Shown here in pieces: positions 9,266 through 20,077 of a DNA stretch of 64,000 bases. Made by a program: the position numbers and the translations under genes. The DNA is taken from NCBI RefSeq assembly GCF_900111895.1, contig NZ_FOKB01000002.1, positions 496,001 to 560,000 of the forward strand, read 5' to 3'. The notes below the pieces were generated by a model. That model was not told where the DNA came from and made no database searches. It saw only the letters and a list, made by a program, of their open reading frames with translations. How positions within the stretch are numbered: position 1 is the stretch's first letter; each line of letters opens with the position of its first letter. The DNA is from Pseudomonas simiae. Lineage in GTDB: Bacteria; Pseudomonadota; Gammaproteobacteria; Pseudomonadales; Pseudomonadaceae.

Positions 9266-9310
9266 TCCGGCAAACCGAATAGATGGCACTGTGACGTTCG
9301 GAAAACCGAA
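9266..9310. promoter_or_regulatory. Two AauR-type palindromes (enhancer sites)
   Basis: TTCGGAAAACCGAA at 9297-9310 fits the TTCGG-N4-CCGAA motif remembered for AauR in Pseudomonas putida. TCCGGCAAACCGAA at 9266-9279 matches at all but one position. They lie 77 to 121 bases upstream of the -24 element and about three helical turns apart (31 bases), typical enhancer geometry for a sigma-54 activator. Confidence 0.8.
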
Positions 9311-9313
9311 TGC

Positions 9314-9350
9314 GAAAAAAAGCCCCTGAGCCTTTCAGCGCAGGGGCTTT
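9314..9350 (-). terminator. Terminator after glpD
   Basis: AAGCCCCTG (9320-9328) pairs with CAGGGGCTT (9341-9349). Reading the minus strand, seven T residues follow (complement of 9314-9320). It sits 17 bases past the glpD stop and isolates glpD from the aat promoter region. A shorter T-run on the other side could also let it act on plus-strand transcripts. Confidence 0.88.
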
Positions 9351-9366
9351 TTATAGTAGCGATCCG

Positions 9367-10905
9367 TCAGGCGGCTTCGATCTTGCTGCGATTCTGCTCA
9401 ACGGTCGACAAGTAGCGCTGCACGTTGGCCTGTTCTGCCGGCGTGGTGAACAGACCCAGCTTGGTGCGGCGCCACAGCACGTCCTGAGGCTGGGTCGCCC
9501 ATTCCTCAGCGCACAGGTAATCAACCTCACGGGTATAGAGGCCACCGCCCAGGTGTTCGCCCAGGTCCGCCAACGACTGCACGCCTTCCAGCAAGCGCCA
9601 GGTGCGGCTGCCGTAGGTGGTGGACCAGCGGCGCGCGATCTCACTTGGCACCCAGTCGAATTTGCTGCGAATGGCCTCGGCCAGGGCCTCTGGCGTGGTC
9701 ATGTCTTCGCCGCCAGGCAGGCTGGCCTTGGCGGTCCAGCTTGGGCGCATCTGAGTGAAATACGGTGCCAACTGCGCCATCGCCGATTCGGCAAGCTTGC
9801 GATACGTGGTCAACTTGCCGCCAAACACCGACAGGATCGGCGCTTCGCCTGTGCCGCCGGACAGTGCCAGGGTGTAGTCGCGGGTAATGGCCGACGGGTT
9901 GTCCGATTCGTCGTTGCACAGGGGGCGCACGCCGGAGTAAGTGTGGACAATGTCGTCGCGGCTCAGTTGTTTCTTGAAGTGCGCGTTGACCACCTTGAGC
10001 ATATAGTCCGTTTCACCTTCGGTGATCGCCACTTTTGCTGGGTCACCGGTGTATTCGCGGTCGGTGGTGCCGATGATGGTCAAGTGGTTCAGGTACGGAA
10101 TGGTGAAGACGATGCGTTGGTCTTCGTTCTGCAGGATGTGCGCGTGGGCGCCTTCGTACAGTTTCGGTACGATCAGGTGGCTGCCCTGGATCAGGCGGAT
10201 GCCGTAAGGCGAATCCAGCTTCAGATCGTCCTTGATGAACTTGGCGACCCATGGGCCGGCGGCGTTCACCAGTGCGCGGGCACGGATTGAGAACAGGCTG
10301 CCATCGGCGCGTTCCATGTTCATTTCCCACATGCCGTTGCTGCGGTGTGCGCTGATGCAGCGGGTCTGGGTGTGGATGTGCGCCCCTTTTTCACGGGCGG
10401 CCATGGCGTTCAGCACGACGAGGCGGGCGTCATCGACCCAGCAGTCGGAGTATTCGAAGCCCTTGGTGATTTCGCTTTTCAGCGGGCTGTCGGGGCCGAA
10501 CTTCAGGCTTTTGGAACCCTCAAGTTTTTCGCGCTTGCCGAGGTTGTCGTAGAGGAACAGGCCGGCGCGGATCATCCATGCCGGACGCAGGTGTGGGCGA
10601 TGCGGCAACACGAAGCGCATCTGCTTGACGATGTGCGGGGCCTTGGCCAGCAGCACTTCACGTTCGGCCAGCGCTTCGCGCACCAGGCGGAATTCATAAT
10701 GTTCGAGGTAGCGCAGGCCGCCGTGGATCAGCTTGCTGCTGGCGGATGAGGTGTGGCTGGCCAGGTCGTCCTTTTCGCAAAGGAATACCGACAAACCGCG
10801 ACCGGCTGCGTCCGCTGCAATGCCGACGCCATTGATCCCGCCGCCGATAACGGCAACGTCATAGACTTCGGCAAGCGGTGGAGCAGGCAAGGTGGAAGGG
10901 TTCAT
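9367..10905 (-). CDS. glpD: GlpD, aerobic glycerol-3-phosphate dehydrogenase
   Basis: 512 residues from ATG 10905, with GAGG upstream; the open frame runs 77 codons further into the promoter and REPIN and is not used. The N-terminus carries the FAD-binding motif DVAVIGGGINGVGIAADAAG, followed by the FAD-dependent oxidoreductase core and the C-terminal alpha-helical domain of GlpD. The enzyme oxidises glycerol-3-phosphate to dihydroxyacetone phosphate at the inner membrane and passes electrons to ubiquinone. It is transcribed separately from glpR, with a candidate GlpR operator upstream and its own terminator. Confidence 0.96.
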   Translation of the reverse strand: MNPSTLPAPPLAEVYDVAVIGGGINGVGIAADAAGRGLSVFLCEKDDLASHTSSASSKLIHGGLRYLEHYEFRLVREALAEREVLLAKAPHIVKQMRFVLPHRPHLRPAWMIRAGLFLYDNLGKREKLEGSKSLKFGPDSPLKSEITKGFEYSDCWVDDARLVVLNAMAAREKGAHIHTQTRCISAHRSNGMWEMNMERADGSLFSIRARALVNAAGPWVAKFIKDDLKLDSPYGIRLIQGSHLIVPKLYEGAHAHILQNEDQRIVFTIPYLNHLTIIGTTDREYTGDPAKVAITEGETDYMLKVVNAHFKKQLSRDDIVHTYSGVRPLCNDESDNPSAITRDYTLALSGGTGEAPILSVFGGKLTTYRKLAESAMAQLAPYFTQMRPSWTAKASLPGGEDMTTPEALAEAIRSKFDWVPSEIARRWSTTYGSRTWRLLEGVQSLADLGEHLGGGLYTREVDYLCAEEWATQPQDVLWRRTKLGLFTTPAEQANVQRYLSTVEQNRSKIEAA

Positions 10906-10942
10906 CGGCTGGCCTCGCGATTTTTTTTGTCTTGGAATTCGA

Positions 10943-10966
10943 ACATTAATGTTCATTTGCGAAAAT
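10943..10966 (-). promoter_or_regulatory. Candidate GlpR operator upstream of glpD
   Basis: The minus-strand sequence over 10943-10966 agrees at 18 of 24 positions with the Escherichia coli GlpR operator as remembered (core TTCG...GAACATT...ATG). A perfect palindrome GAACATTAATGTTC (10941-10954) overlaps it. It starts about 37 bases before the glpD start codon, so a bound repressor would block transcription. The binding protein is presumably the GlpR encoded next door. Confidence 0.7.
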
Positions 10967-11091
10967 GGTAGCTGATAAACGCGCGCGCAGCCAGCCGACT
11001 TCGATTGAAAAAACTCATCGAAGGGCGGGAAAAGGAAAATTTGTGAACATGAGCCGGGGACAGGCTTGAGGAAATGGGGGGTGGATAGATA

Positions 11092-11178
11092 GCCTTCGCG
11101 AGCAAGCCCGCTCCCACATTGACCGAGTTCCAGCATGAGAATCCGGTCAAATGTGGGAGCGGGCTTGCTCGCGAAGGC
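11092..11178. repeat. REPIN between glpD and glpR
   Basis: Arms 11092-11125 and 11144-11178 are near-perfect inverted copies around GCGAGCAAGCCCGCTCCCAC, with a short spacer. Together with the glpD promoter it fills the 303-base gap between glpR and glpD. Confidence 0.93.
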
Positions 11179-11208
11179 GGCGGTACAGGCGCCAGAGATA
11201 TCCAGTGT

Positions 11209-11964
11209 TTAAACCACTTCCAACCGAACCTTGTGCTGATTCAATAACTGCACCAACGCCGGCACGGGCTGTTGATCGGTCACCAGGCAATCCACCAGGC
11301 TGATCGGGCCCAGTCGAATCATGGCATTGCGCCCGAATTTGCTGGAGTCTGCCGCCAGGATCACCTGACGCGCATTGGCGATGATCGCCTGGGAAACCCG
11401 CACTTCCTGGTAGTCGAAATCCAGCAGGCTGCCGTCTTCATCGATACCACTGATGCCCACCAGAGCAAAGTCGACCTTGAACTGGTTGATGAAGTCGACA
11501 CTCGCCTGGCCCACCACGCCGCCGTCACGGCGCACGTTACCGCCGGTCAGCAGCACGTCGAAGTCGTCCTTGGCGCTGAGCATGGTGGCGACGTTGAGGT
11601 TGTTGGTGATGATTTTCAGGTGATTGTGGTTGAGCAACGCACGGGCGATGGATTCGGTGGTGGTACCGATATTGATGAACAGCGAGGCGTGATCGGGGAT
11701 CTGCGCGGCAATCGCTTCGCCAATACGCTGTTTCTCGTCGCGCATCTGGTCAGCACGCATGGCGTACGCAGTGTTCTCGACACTGGAGTCATAGGCCGCG
11801 CCACCGTGGTAGCGGCGCAGCAGATTGGCATCCGCCAGCTGGTTGATATCGCGGCGGATGGTTTGCGGGGTGACAACGAACAGCTGCGCCATTTCCTCGA
11901 TGCTGACGTAACCGCGTTCGCGGACCAACTCGAGGATTTGTTGTTGGCGGGGAGGCAGATTCAT
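11209..11964 (-). CDS. glpR: GlpR, DeoR-family repressor of glycerol genes
   Basis: 251 residues. The N-terminal DeoR helix-turn-helix ([32 protein letters not shown]) is followed by the DeoRC effector domain, which in this family binds a sugar phosphate ([26 protein letters not shown]). In the family, glycerol-3-phosphate releases the repressor. It is placed between glpK and glpD, as in other pseudomonads. Candidate operators lie upstream of glpD and glpF. Confidence 0.93.
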   Translation of the reverse strand: MNLPPRQQQILELVRERGYVSIEEMAQLFVVTPQTIRRDINQLADANLLRRYHGGAAYDSSVENTAYAMRADQMRDEKQRIGEAIAAQIPDHASLFINIGTTTESIARALLNHNHLKIITNNLNVATMLSAKDDFDVLLTGGNVRRDGGVVGQASVDFINQFKVDFALVGISGIDEDGSLLDFDYQEVRVSQAIIANARQVILAADSSKFGRNAMIRLGPISLVDCLVTDQQPVPALVQLLNQHKVRLEVV

Positions 11965-12047
11965 GGGGCGTCCTTTGGGCTGCCATACAAAAGTGGCCCA
12001 TGATGACGCAGGAATCCGCTCCCTGCCAGTTACAACCGGATGTTGGC

Positions 12048-13586
<1,539 letters not shown>

Positions 13587-13631
13587 TCAGCCTGGGCCGC
13601 AAAAAGGGCAGGTGCGTCCAGGCTGGCGCTA

Positions 13632-14489
13632 TCAGGAAATACGGGTCTTGCCGTTGACAGCCGTGTCAGGTGTTTCTTCATCTATAGCAGGTGCGGCGCT
13701 CGGCAGATGACGGGCAATCAGCCCGCGATAGGCTGCAGCACCGAGGCATGCGCCAACGATCGGCGCGAAAATCGGCACCAGGAAGTAAGGAATATCGCGG
13801 CCACCGGTAAAGGCCATTTCACCCCAGCCCGCGAAAAAGGTCATCAGCTTGGGCCCGAAATCCCGCGCGGGGTTCATCGCAAAGCCTGTCAACGGGCCCA
13901 TGGCGCTGCCGATCACCGCGATCAGCAGGCCGATCAGCAGCGGGGCCAGCGGGCCGCGGGGCAGGCCGTTGTTGTCGTCGGTCAGGGCCATGATCACGCC
14001 CATCAGGATGGCAGTGATGACCATTTCCACCAGGAACGCCTGGGCGGTGCTCAGCAGTGCATGGGGGTAAGTAGAGAACACCGACGCCAACTCCAGGCTG
14101 GCCTGGGAGCCGCGGACCATGTGGTGGGTTTGTTCGTAATCGAAAAACAGGTTGCTGTAGAGCGTGTACACCAAGGCCGCCGAGCAGAAGGCGCCGGCAA
14201 TCTGGGCAAGGATATAGAAGGGCAGTTTGCGCTTGTCGAAGTCAGCGAAAATACACAGGGCAATACTGACGGCGGGGTTAAGGTGGGCCCCGGAAATCCC
14301 GGCGCTCAGGTAGATCGCCATGCTGACGCCGACCCCCCAGATGATACTGATCTCCCACAAGCCAAAGCTGGCACCCGCGACCTTGAGCGCAGCGACACAT
14401 CCTGTACCGAAGAAGATCAGAAGCGCAGTCCCCAGAAATTCGGCCATGCATTGGCTCGAAAGTGAAGGTTGTTGAAGAGCAGTTGTCAT
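13632..14489 (-). CDS. glpF: GlpF, glycerol facilitator (aquaglyceroporin)
   Basis: 285 residues from ATG 14489, preceded by GAGG; the open frame starts 14 codons earlier without a ribosome site. Six membrane helices carry the two aquaporin half-helix motifs, HLNPAVSIAL and AMNPARDFGP; the aspartate after the second NPA is the mark of glycerol-conducting members. It lets glycerol cross the inner membrane by diffusion for phosphorylation by GlpK. First gene of the glpFK unit. Confidence 0.95.
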   Translation of the reverse strand: MTTALQQPSLSSQCMAEFLGTALLIFFGTGCVAALKVAGASFGLWEISIIWGVGVSMAIYLSAGISGAHLNPAVSIALCIFADFDKRKLPFYILAQIAGAFCSAALVYTLYSNLFFDYEQTHHMVRGSQASLELASVFSTYPHALLSTAQAFLVEMVITAILMGVIMALTDDNNGLPRGPLAPLLIGLLIAVIGSAMGPLTGFAMNPARDFGPKLMTFFAGWGEMAFTGGRDIPYFLVPIFAPIVGACLGAAAYRGLIARHLPSAAPAIDEETPDTAVNGKTRIS

Positions 14490-14617
14490 GGAAAACCTCA
14501 GTTGTTGTTCTTGTCTGGCGCACAACCTCAACGGATTGTTGCGCGATTTTCACCGTGGCAAGGATCCCCATCCCGGTCACGGCTTACTGCTTCGGTGCTG
14601 CAGGTGTATTCCTACAG

Positions 14618-14660
14618 TATTCGGAAACGAAAAAATATAGACAAGAATGACGGCTGTCAA
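14618..14660 (-). promoter_or_regulatory. glpF promoter with overlapping GlpR-like site
   Basis: On the minus strand a perfect -35 TTGACA (complement of 14655-14660) is followed 15 bases later by TATATT (complement of 14634-14639); a 17-base spacing to TATTTT is an alternative. A GlpR-like core TTCGTTTCCGAA (minus strand, about 14620-14631) covers the -10/start region, as expected for repression. About 130 bases of leader separate it from the glpF ATG. Confidence 0.7.
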
Positions 14661-14665
14661 AGGTC

Positions 14666-14689
14666 GAAAGTGAACTGCCAGTCACTTTC
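14666..14689. promoter_or_regulatory. Inverted repeat upstream of the glpF promoter
   Basis: GAAAGTGA and TCACTTTC are perfect 8-base arms with an 8-base centre, placed directly upstream of the glpF -35. The half-site AGTGA/TCACT recalls the CRP/Vfr half-site, but the spacing is 8, not 6. It is probably a regulator binding site; which protein binds is unknown. Confidence 0.55.
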
Positions 14690-14816
14690 AAACTATTGGT
14701 CTGGTGAATGATCACGCTTGCCACAAGGTGCCTGTACCTTAAGAGTGGGCGGACTAGAGCGTTTTGCGTGGGCTTGGCCTAGAATTGGCCATCTGTTTGC
14801 CACGCCCGGAGACGTC

Positions 14817-15287
14817 ATGACCCCCGCATTGGACCTGTTGAAAAAAGTTCGCGCCGAACATCGTATCCACAGTTATGAACACGACCCGAAGGCGGCTTCC
14901 TATGGGCTGGAGGCCGCGGAAAAGTTGGGGCTCGACCCGGCGCAGGTGTTCAAGACCTTGTTGGCGAGCAGCGAGAAGGGCGAATTGTTGGTGGCGGTGG
15001 TGCCGGTCGTCGGAAGTCTGGATCTGAAGGCCCTGGCTCACGCTGCGGGCGTCAAGAAAGTCGAAATGGCCGACCCGGCGGCAGCGCAGCGTTCAACCGG
15101 TTACCTGTTGGGCGGCATCAGTCCGTTGGGGCAGAAGAAGCGATTGCGCACGTTTATCGATGTGACGGCTGAGCCGTTTGCGACGATTTTTGTCAGTGCG
15201 GGGAGGCGAGGGTTGGAAGTGGAGTTGCCGGCGGCGGTGTTGGCTGAGCATACCCAGGCCAAATTCGCGCCGATTGGCCGGGCCTGA
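14817..15287 (+). CDS. ybaK: YbaK-type Cys-tRNA(Pro) deacylase
   Basis: 156 residues from ATG 14817, preceded by GGAG; the frame extends 33 codons upstream without support. YbaK/ProX editing-domain features include [19 protein letters not shown] and [20 protein letters not shown]. The family hydrolyses cysteine wrongly attached to tRNA(Pro) by prolyl-tRNA synthetase, acting in trans. It stands alone, divergent from glpF and followed by a REPIN. Confidence 0.92.
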   Translation: MTPALDLLKKVRAEHRIHSYEHDPKAASYGLEAAEKLGLDPAQVFKTLLASSEKGELLVAVVPVVGSLDLKALAHAAGVKKVEMADPAAAQRSTGYLLGGISPLGQKKRLRTFIDVTAEPFATIFVSAGRRGLEVELPAAVLAEHTQAKFAPIGRA

Positions 15288-15314
15288 ATCTCGTTTGAAA
15301 CGCATGAAATCAAA

Positions 15315-15405
15315 ATGTGGGAGCGGGCTTGCTCGCGAATGCGGTGTATCAGTCAAAGATGTGCTGACTGAATCTCCGCATTCGCGAGCAAGCCCGCTCC
15401 CACAT
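15315..15405. repeat. REPIN after ybaK
   Basis: Arms 15315-15344 and 15376-15405 are exact 30-base inverted copies around GGGAGCGGGCTTGCTCGCGA with a 31-base spacer. It separates the convergent ybaK and ABC ATPase genes and may serve as the only transcript-end structure there. Confidence 0.94.
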
Positions 15406-15429
15406 GGTTAAGCCGGTTTCGTCAGCTAT

Positions 15430-16539
15430 TCAGTGGGCGGGGCTGTGGCGCCGCACGCCGGACTCGCTCTGAGGAATCTGCGCGGCGGTGCTGCCTGAGG
15501 CCTGGAACAGCACCAAGTGTTCGGCCGCCACACGGATCCCCACATCCGCGCCGACCTGATGATCGGCATGGCTGGGGAAAATCGACTCCAATAGCGCGCC
15601 GGTCGGCAGTTGCAGGCGGTACAAGGTCGACGCGCCAAGAAAGGTCTTGCCGATGATCCGCGCTTTCAACGCGCTGTCAGGCGCGTAGACGATATCGTCC
15701 GGGCGCAGCAGCACATCCACTGCGCCGCCGATAGGCCAGGTGTAGGCGCGGTTGCCGCGCAACTCGCCCAGTTCGGTGCTGACCGATTCCGGCGAACTCA
15801 ATTGGCCACGGATGAAGTAACCCTGGCCGATAAAGCTGGCAACGTAAGGCGTCTGCGGTTCGTGATAGAGGTTGTAGGGCGTGTCCCACTGCTCAAGACG
15901 GCCCTCCTTGAAAACCCCGACCTGGTCGCTGACGGCAAAGGCCTCCTCCTGGTCGTGGGTCACCAGGATCGCACTGGTGCCGCGTGCCTTGAGGATGTCG
16001 CGCACCTCATGACTGAGCTTGCGGCGCAGTTCGCCGTCCAGGTTGGAAAACGGCTCATCCAGCAGCAACAGGGCCGGTTCCGGCGCCAGGGCGCGGGCGA
16101 GGGCGACGCGTTGTTGCTGGCCGCCGGAAAGCTCATGGGGGAAACGCTTGCCCAGGTTCTTCAGGTTGACCAGCTCCAGCAACTCGGCCACCACGCGGTC
16201 TTTCTGCGGGTGTTTGCGAATACCAAAGGCGATGTTGTCGGCCACGCTCAGGTGAGGAAACAGCGCGTAGTCCTGGAACACCATGCCAATACGGCGTTTT
16301 TCCGGTGCCAGGGTGAAACCGGCACTGGAAATCACTTCGCCCGCGAGGCTGATCTCGCCATCGTGTACCGGCTCAAACCCGGCAATCGCGCGTAATGTGG
16401 TGGTCTTGCCGCAACCCGAAGAGCCCAACAGGCAGCCAATGTCACCGGCATTGAGGTGCAGGTTGAGATTCTGCACCACCCGTTGATCTTGATAGCCGCA
16501 TGCCAGATTGCGCAGGTTCAGCAGTAATGAATGGCTCAT
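15430..16539 (-). CDS. ABC transporter ATP-binding protein (FbpC/PotA type)
   Basis: 369 residues. Walker [11 protein letters not shown], signature [15 protein letters not shown], Walker [13 protein letters not shown] and switch histidine ILVTHDQEE are present, followed by a C-terminal TOBE-like regulatory region ([28 protein letters not shown]). The architecture is that of ferric-iron, polyamine and sulfate importers. No permease or binding-protein gene is nearby, so the substrate is unknown. Its ATG overlaps the argF stop by four bases, so it is co-expressed with argF, as I recall for PA3537-PA3538. Confidence 0.9.
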   Translation of the reverse strand: MSHSLLLNLRNLACGYQDQRVVQNLNLHLNAGDIGCLLGSSGCGKTTTLRAIAGFEPVHDGEISLAGEVISSAGFTLAPEKRRIGMVFQDYALFPHLSVADNIAFGIRKHPQKDRVVAELLELVNLKNLGKRFPHELSGGQQQRVALARALAPEPALLLLDEPFSNLDGELRRKLSHEVRDILKARGTSAILVTHDQEEAFAVSDQVGVFKEGRLEQWDTPYNLYHEPQTPYVASFIGQGYFIRGQLSSPESVSTELGELRGNRAYTWPIGGAVDVLLRPDDIVYAPDSALKARIIGKTFLGASTLYRLQLPTGALLESIFPSHADHQVGADVGIRVAAEHLVLFQASGSTAAQIPQSESGVRRHSPAH

Positions 16540-17456
16540 GCGTGGTGGTACGACGGCGGAACGAGGAATTCGAGCAGCGCTTTTTGCGCATGCAGGCGGT
16601 TTTCAGCCTGGTCCCAAGCGACCGAGCGTGGGTCGTCGAGCAGGTCGGTGCTGATCTCTTCGCCACGGTGGGCCGGCAGGCAGTGCATGAACAGCACGTC
16701 TGGCGCGGCCAGGTCGAGCAGGGCGCGGGTCACCTGGTACGGGGCGAACAGGGCCAGGCGCTTGGCGGTTTCGTCTTCCTGGCCCATGGAGGTCCAGACG
16801 TCGGTGCTCACCAGGTGCGCGCCGATCACGGCGTCACGCGGGTCGCGGACCAAGGTCACGCGGTCGCCGGCCTGTGCCAGGAAGCGCGCGTCAGGCTCGT
16901 AGCCTTCCGGGCAGGCAACGCGCAGTTGGAAATCGAACTGGATCGCCGCTTCTATATAGCTATTGCACATGTTGTTGCCGTCGCCGATCCAGGCCACGGT
17001 CTTGCCCTGGATCGAGCCTCGGTGCTCAAGGAAGGTCTGCATGTCAGCCAGCAATTGGCACGGGTGCAGATCGTCGGACAGGCCGTTGATCACCGGTACG
17101 CGGGAGTTGGCGGAAAATTCGGTCACAGTGCTATGGGCAAAGGTACGGATCATCACGGCGTCGAGCATGCTCGACATCACCTTTGCGCTGTCGGCGATCG
17201 GCTCGCCACGACCCAGTTGGGTGTCGCGCGAAGACAAGAAGATGGCTTGGCCACCCAGTTGGATCATGCCGGCTTCGAACGACACGCGGGTGCGGGTCGA
17301 CGACTTCTCGAAGATCATGCCGAGCACGCGGTTTTTCAAAGGCTCGAACAGTACGCCGCGGTTACGCAGGTCTTTAAGCTCAATGCCTCGACGGATCACG
17401 CTGACCAGCTCTTCGGGCGTGCAATCCATCAGGGAGAGAAAGTGCCTTGCGCTCAT
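16536..17456 (-). CDS. argF: ArgF, anabolic ornithine carbamoyltransferase
   Basis: 306 residues from the second of two consecutive ATG codons (17459 would add one Met). Carbamoyl-phosphate site [13 protein letters not shown] and ornithine/catalytic motif [12 protein letters not shown] are intact. It makes citrulline from ornithine and carbamoyl phosphate in arginine synthesis; argG further along the window uses the citrulline. Regulation by ArgR is suggested by the promoter at 17571-17598. Confidence 0.96.
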   Translation of the reverse strand: MSARHFLSLMDCTPEELVSVIRRGIELKDLRNRGVLFEPLKNRVLGMIFEKSSTRTRVSFEAGMIQLGGQAIFLSSRDTQLGRGEPIADSAKVMSSMLDAVMIRTFAHSTVTEFSANSRVPVINGLSDDLHPCQLLADMQTFLEHRGSIQGKTVAWIGDGNNMCNSYIEAAIQFDFQLRVACPEGYEPDARFLAQAGDRVTLVRDPRDAVIGAHLVSTDVWTSMGQEDETAKRLALFAPYQVTRALLDLAAPDVLFMHCLPAHRGEEISTDLLDDPRSVAWDQAENRLHAQKALLEFLVPPSYHHA

Positions 17457-17570
17457 CATTAACTACCTTTTTGCAACAGACCGCAGATACTCAAAGCCTT
17501 GTTTATTGTGACAACGGGCGAGACCTGCGGCGAAAGCCGCACGGGGCGACGAAATAGGGGAAGGCGCGAT

Positions 17571-17598
17571 CTTATAATTAAATGTCGCGTCTTACCAA
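17571..17598 (-). promoter_or_regulatory. argF promoter with ArgR-type half-site in the spacer
   Basis: On the minus strand TTGGTA (complement of 17593-17598) and TATAAG (complement of 17571-17576) form a sigma-70 promoter with a 16-base spacer. On the plus strand TGTCGC-N8-AA (17583-17598) fits the Pseudomonas ArgR half-site as remembered and lies over the spacer and -35, as expected for arginine repression. Confidence 0.65.
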
Positions 17599-17891
17599 TA
17601 GGGCTACGGTTTTTAAGGGTGTTCAAGAAGGGCGCCGGAGCGCTTTTGAAGACAATTTCCAGACAGCAGCGAGCCATTTGTACACTGGCGCCGAGACCTT
17701 TTGCAACGTGCAGGGGCGGGCGCAAGCCAGGCAGCGTCGGTTTCAGAGGGCGGTATGCCGGGTTTTGAAACATTTGCTCACGCTTGGCCATGGTCAGGCC
17801 TGATGCTGGTCGATTCACGGGACGAACGTTGGTGGCGCCCACGTCGGTCTCGACCCATAGTGGGATCAAAGCCCCTATAAAGAGACTGGCC
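17599..17891. other. Intergenic region with no recognisable gene
   Basis: About 290 bases lie between the argF promoter and the oxidoreductase start. Short frames here have no ribosome site and no recognisable protein. The upstream extension of the oxidoreductase frame (from 17784) is also rejected. It presumably holds the oxidoreductase promoter, but no convincing -35/-10 pair was found. Confidence 0.6.
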
Positions 17892-20000
17892 ATGACCAAG
17901 ACTCTCCACCACCGTGCCTGCCATCTGTGTGAAGCCATTTGTGGCCTGACCCTGGAAACCACCCAAGCGGATGATGGCAGCCTGGCGATTACCTCGATCA
18001 AGGGTGACGCCCAGGACAGCTTCAGTCGTGGGCACATCTGCCCCAAGGCCGTCGCGTTGCAGGATATCCAGAACGATCCCGATCGGCTGCACCAACCCCT
18101 GTTGCGAGTCGGCAGCGAATGGCAGCCGATTGCGTGGGAAGACGCCTTTGTGCTTGTAGCCGAGCGGCTGTCAGGCATTCAGGCGCGGCACGGACAGAAT
18201 GCGGTGGCGGTGTACCAGGGCAACCCCAGCGTGCACAACTATGGGCTGATGACCCACAGCAACTACTTCCTGGGCCAGTTGAAGACGCGCAATCGGTTTT
18301 CTGCGACGTCGGTGGATCAGTTGCCCCATCACCTCACCAGCTACCTCATGTACGGCCACGGCCTGTTGCTGCCGATCCCGGACATCGATCACACCGACTT
18401 CATGCTGATTTTGGGAGGCAATCCGCTCGCGTCAAACGGCAGCATTATGACCGTGCCCGATGTGGAGAAACGCTTGAAGGCGATCCAGGCACGGGGCGGC
18501 AAAGTGGTGGTGGTCGACCCACGGCGCAGTGAGACGGCGGCGATGGCCGACCAGCATCTGTTCGTGCGTCCTGGGGGGGATGCGGCCTTGTTGTTTGGGG
18601 TGCTTAACACCTTGTTTAGCGAGCACCTGACCCGCGACAGCCATCTAGCCATTGAAGGCCTTGAGGAGGTGCGTCTTGCCATCGCCGGGTTTACCGCCGA
18701 GGCCATGAGCCGCCAATGTGCGGTGCCTGCCGAACAGATCCGCCAGTTGGCACGGGACTTTGCTGCAGCGGACAAGGCTGTGTGCTACGGGCGCATGGGC
18801 GTGTCGACCCAGGTATTCGGCACGCTGTGTCATTGGCTGGTGCAATTGATCAATCTGGTGACGGGTAACCTTGACCGTGTCGGCGGCGCACTGTGCACCA
18901 CGCCGGCGGTGGACCTGGTGGCATCGACCGGTGGCGGTCATTTCAATCGCTGGCAAAGCCGGGTTTCCGGGCGTCCGGAGTACGGTGGCGAGTTGCCTGT
19001 GTCGGCTTTGGCTGAGGAAATGCTTACCGAAGGTGATGGACAAATCCGTGCATTGGTGACGGTGGCGGGTAATCCGGTGTTGTCGACGCCAAATGGCCGG
19101 CAATTGGAGCAAGCCCTTGATGGTCTGGAGTTCATGGTCAGCATCGACCTCTATATCAACGAGACCACGCGCTACGCCGACCTGATCCTGCCCTCCACGT
19201 CGGCGCTGGAAAACGACCATTACGACACCACCTTCAATATGTTTGCGGTGCGTAATGTCACCCGTTTCAACCGGGCGATTTTGCCTAAACCGGTGGGCGC
19301 GCTGCATGACTGGGAGATCTTTGTCGGCCTTGCCCAGGCGTTTGCCGCGCAGACTGGCGCGACGCTCAAGCCAACGATGCCGCCTTCGCACATGATCGAT
19401 TTCGGCCTGCGCACCGGGGTGTACGGTGATGCATCCAGCCACAAGTTGTCCGTGGCCATGCTGGCGGATCACCCGCACGGCGTGGACCTTGGGCCGCTGC
19501 AACCCAACCTTTCCGCGCGTTTGAAAACCGCTGACGGCAAGGTGCAAGCGGCACCCGCGGTGATTCTCGCCGACCTGGCGCGCTTTACCGCGCAACCGGT
19601 GCCTGTGGTCGACGAACTGCTGCTGATCGGCCGCCGGCATGTACGCAGTAATAATTCCTGGATGCATAACTATCACCGGCTGGTGAAGGGCAAGCCGCGC
19701 CATCAATTGCTGATGCATCCGGATGACCTGGCCAGTCGGCAGTTGAGCGATGGCCAGCGGGTACGTGTCAGTTCGCGCATCGGCATGATCGAAGTGGAAG
19801 TGGTGGCCAGCCTGGACATGATGCCCGGTGTGGTCAGCCTGCCCCACGGTTGGGGTCATGGGCGCCCAGGCGTGCAAATGACGATCGCCAGCGGGCAGCC
19901 GGGGGCGAGTGCCAACGATTTGACCGACGAACGGCAGTTGGACGAGCTGTCGGGCAATGCCGCCTTGAATGGCGTGCCCGTGCAGGTAGCAGCCGCCTGA
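17892..20000 (+). CDS. Molybdopterin oxidoreductase with N-terminal [4Fe-4S] site
   Basis: 702 residues from ATG 17892. An N-terminal iron-sulfur motif uses C10, C13, C17 (ACHLCEAICGL) and C50 (GHICPKA). Then come the bis-MGD domains typical of the formate dehydrogenase/DMSO reductase family (LGGNPLASNGSIM, VVDPRRSETAAMADQHLFVR, ILPSTSALENDHYDTTF) and the C-terminal dinucleotide-binding domain (LMHPDDLASRQLSDGQRVRV). No Tat signal is seen, so it is predicted cytoplasmic. No electron-transfer or membrane subunit is encoded nearby. The substrate cannot be told; formate-dehydrogenase-like or an uncharacterised oxidoreductase are both possible. Confidence 0.88.
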   Translation: MTKTLHHRACHLCEAICGLTLETTQADDGSLAITSIKGDAQDSFSRGHICPKAVALQDIQNDPDRLHQPLLRVGSEWQPIAWEDAFVLVAERLSGIQARHGQNAVAVYQGNPSVHNYGLMTHSNYFLGQLKTRNRFSATSVDQLPHHLTSYLMYGHGLLLPIPDIDHTDFMLILGGNPLASNGSIMTVPDVEKRLKAIQARGGKVVVVDPRRSETAAMADQHLFVRPGGDAALLFGVLNTLFSEHLTRDSHLAIEGLEEVRLAIAGFTAEAMSRQCAVPAEQIRQLARDFAAADKAVCYGRMGVSTQVFGTLCHWLVQLINLVTGNLDRVGGALCTTPAVDLVASTGGGHFNRWQSRVSGRPEYGGELPVSALAEEMLTEGDGQIRALVTVAGNPVLSTPNGRQLEQALDGLEFMVSIDLYINETTRYADLILPSTSALENDHYDTTFNMFAVRNVTRFNRAILPKPVGALHDWEIFVGLAQAFAAQTGATLKPTMPPSHMIDFGLRTGVYGDASSHKLSVAMLADHPHGVDLGPLQPNLSARLKTADGKVQAAPAVILADLARFTAQPVPVVDELLLIGRRHVRSNNSWMHNYHRLVKGKPRHQLLMHPDDLASRQLSDGQRVRVSSRIGMIEVEVVASLDMMPGVVSLPHGWGHGRPGVQMTIASGQPGASANDLTDERQLDELSGNAALNGVPVQVAAA

Positions 20001-20077
20001 GCACCACGCTGGAATTTTGCGTTACAATGCGCCACCGTGCCGACCTGTGAGTCGCAAAGTTCCAGCCGAGGTGTTCC

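Noticed and set aside
18748..18763. TGGCACGGGACTTTGC, similar to a sigma-54 promoter
   Set aside because: The GG-GC spacing is 11 instead of 10, and it lies inside the molybdopterin oxidoreductase coding sequence with no gene start downstream.
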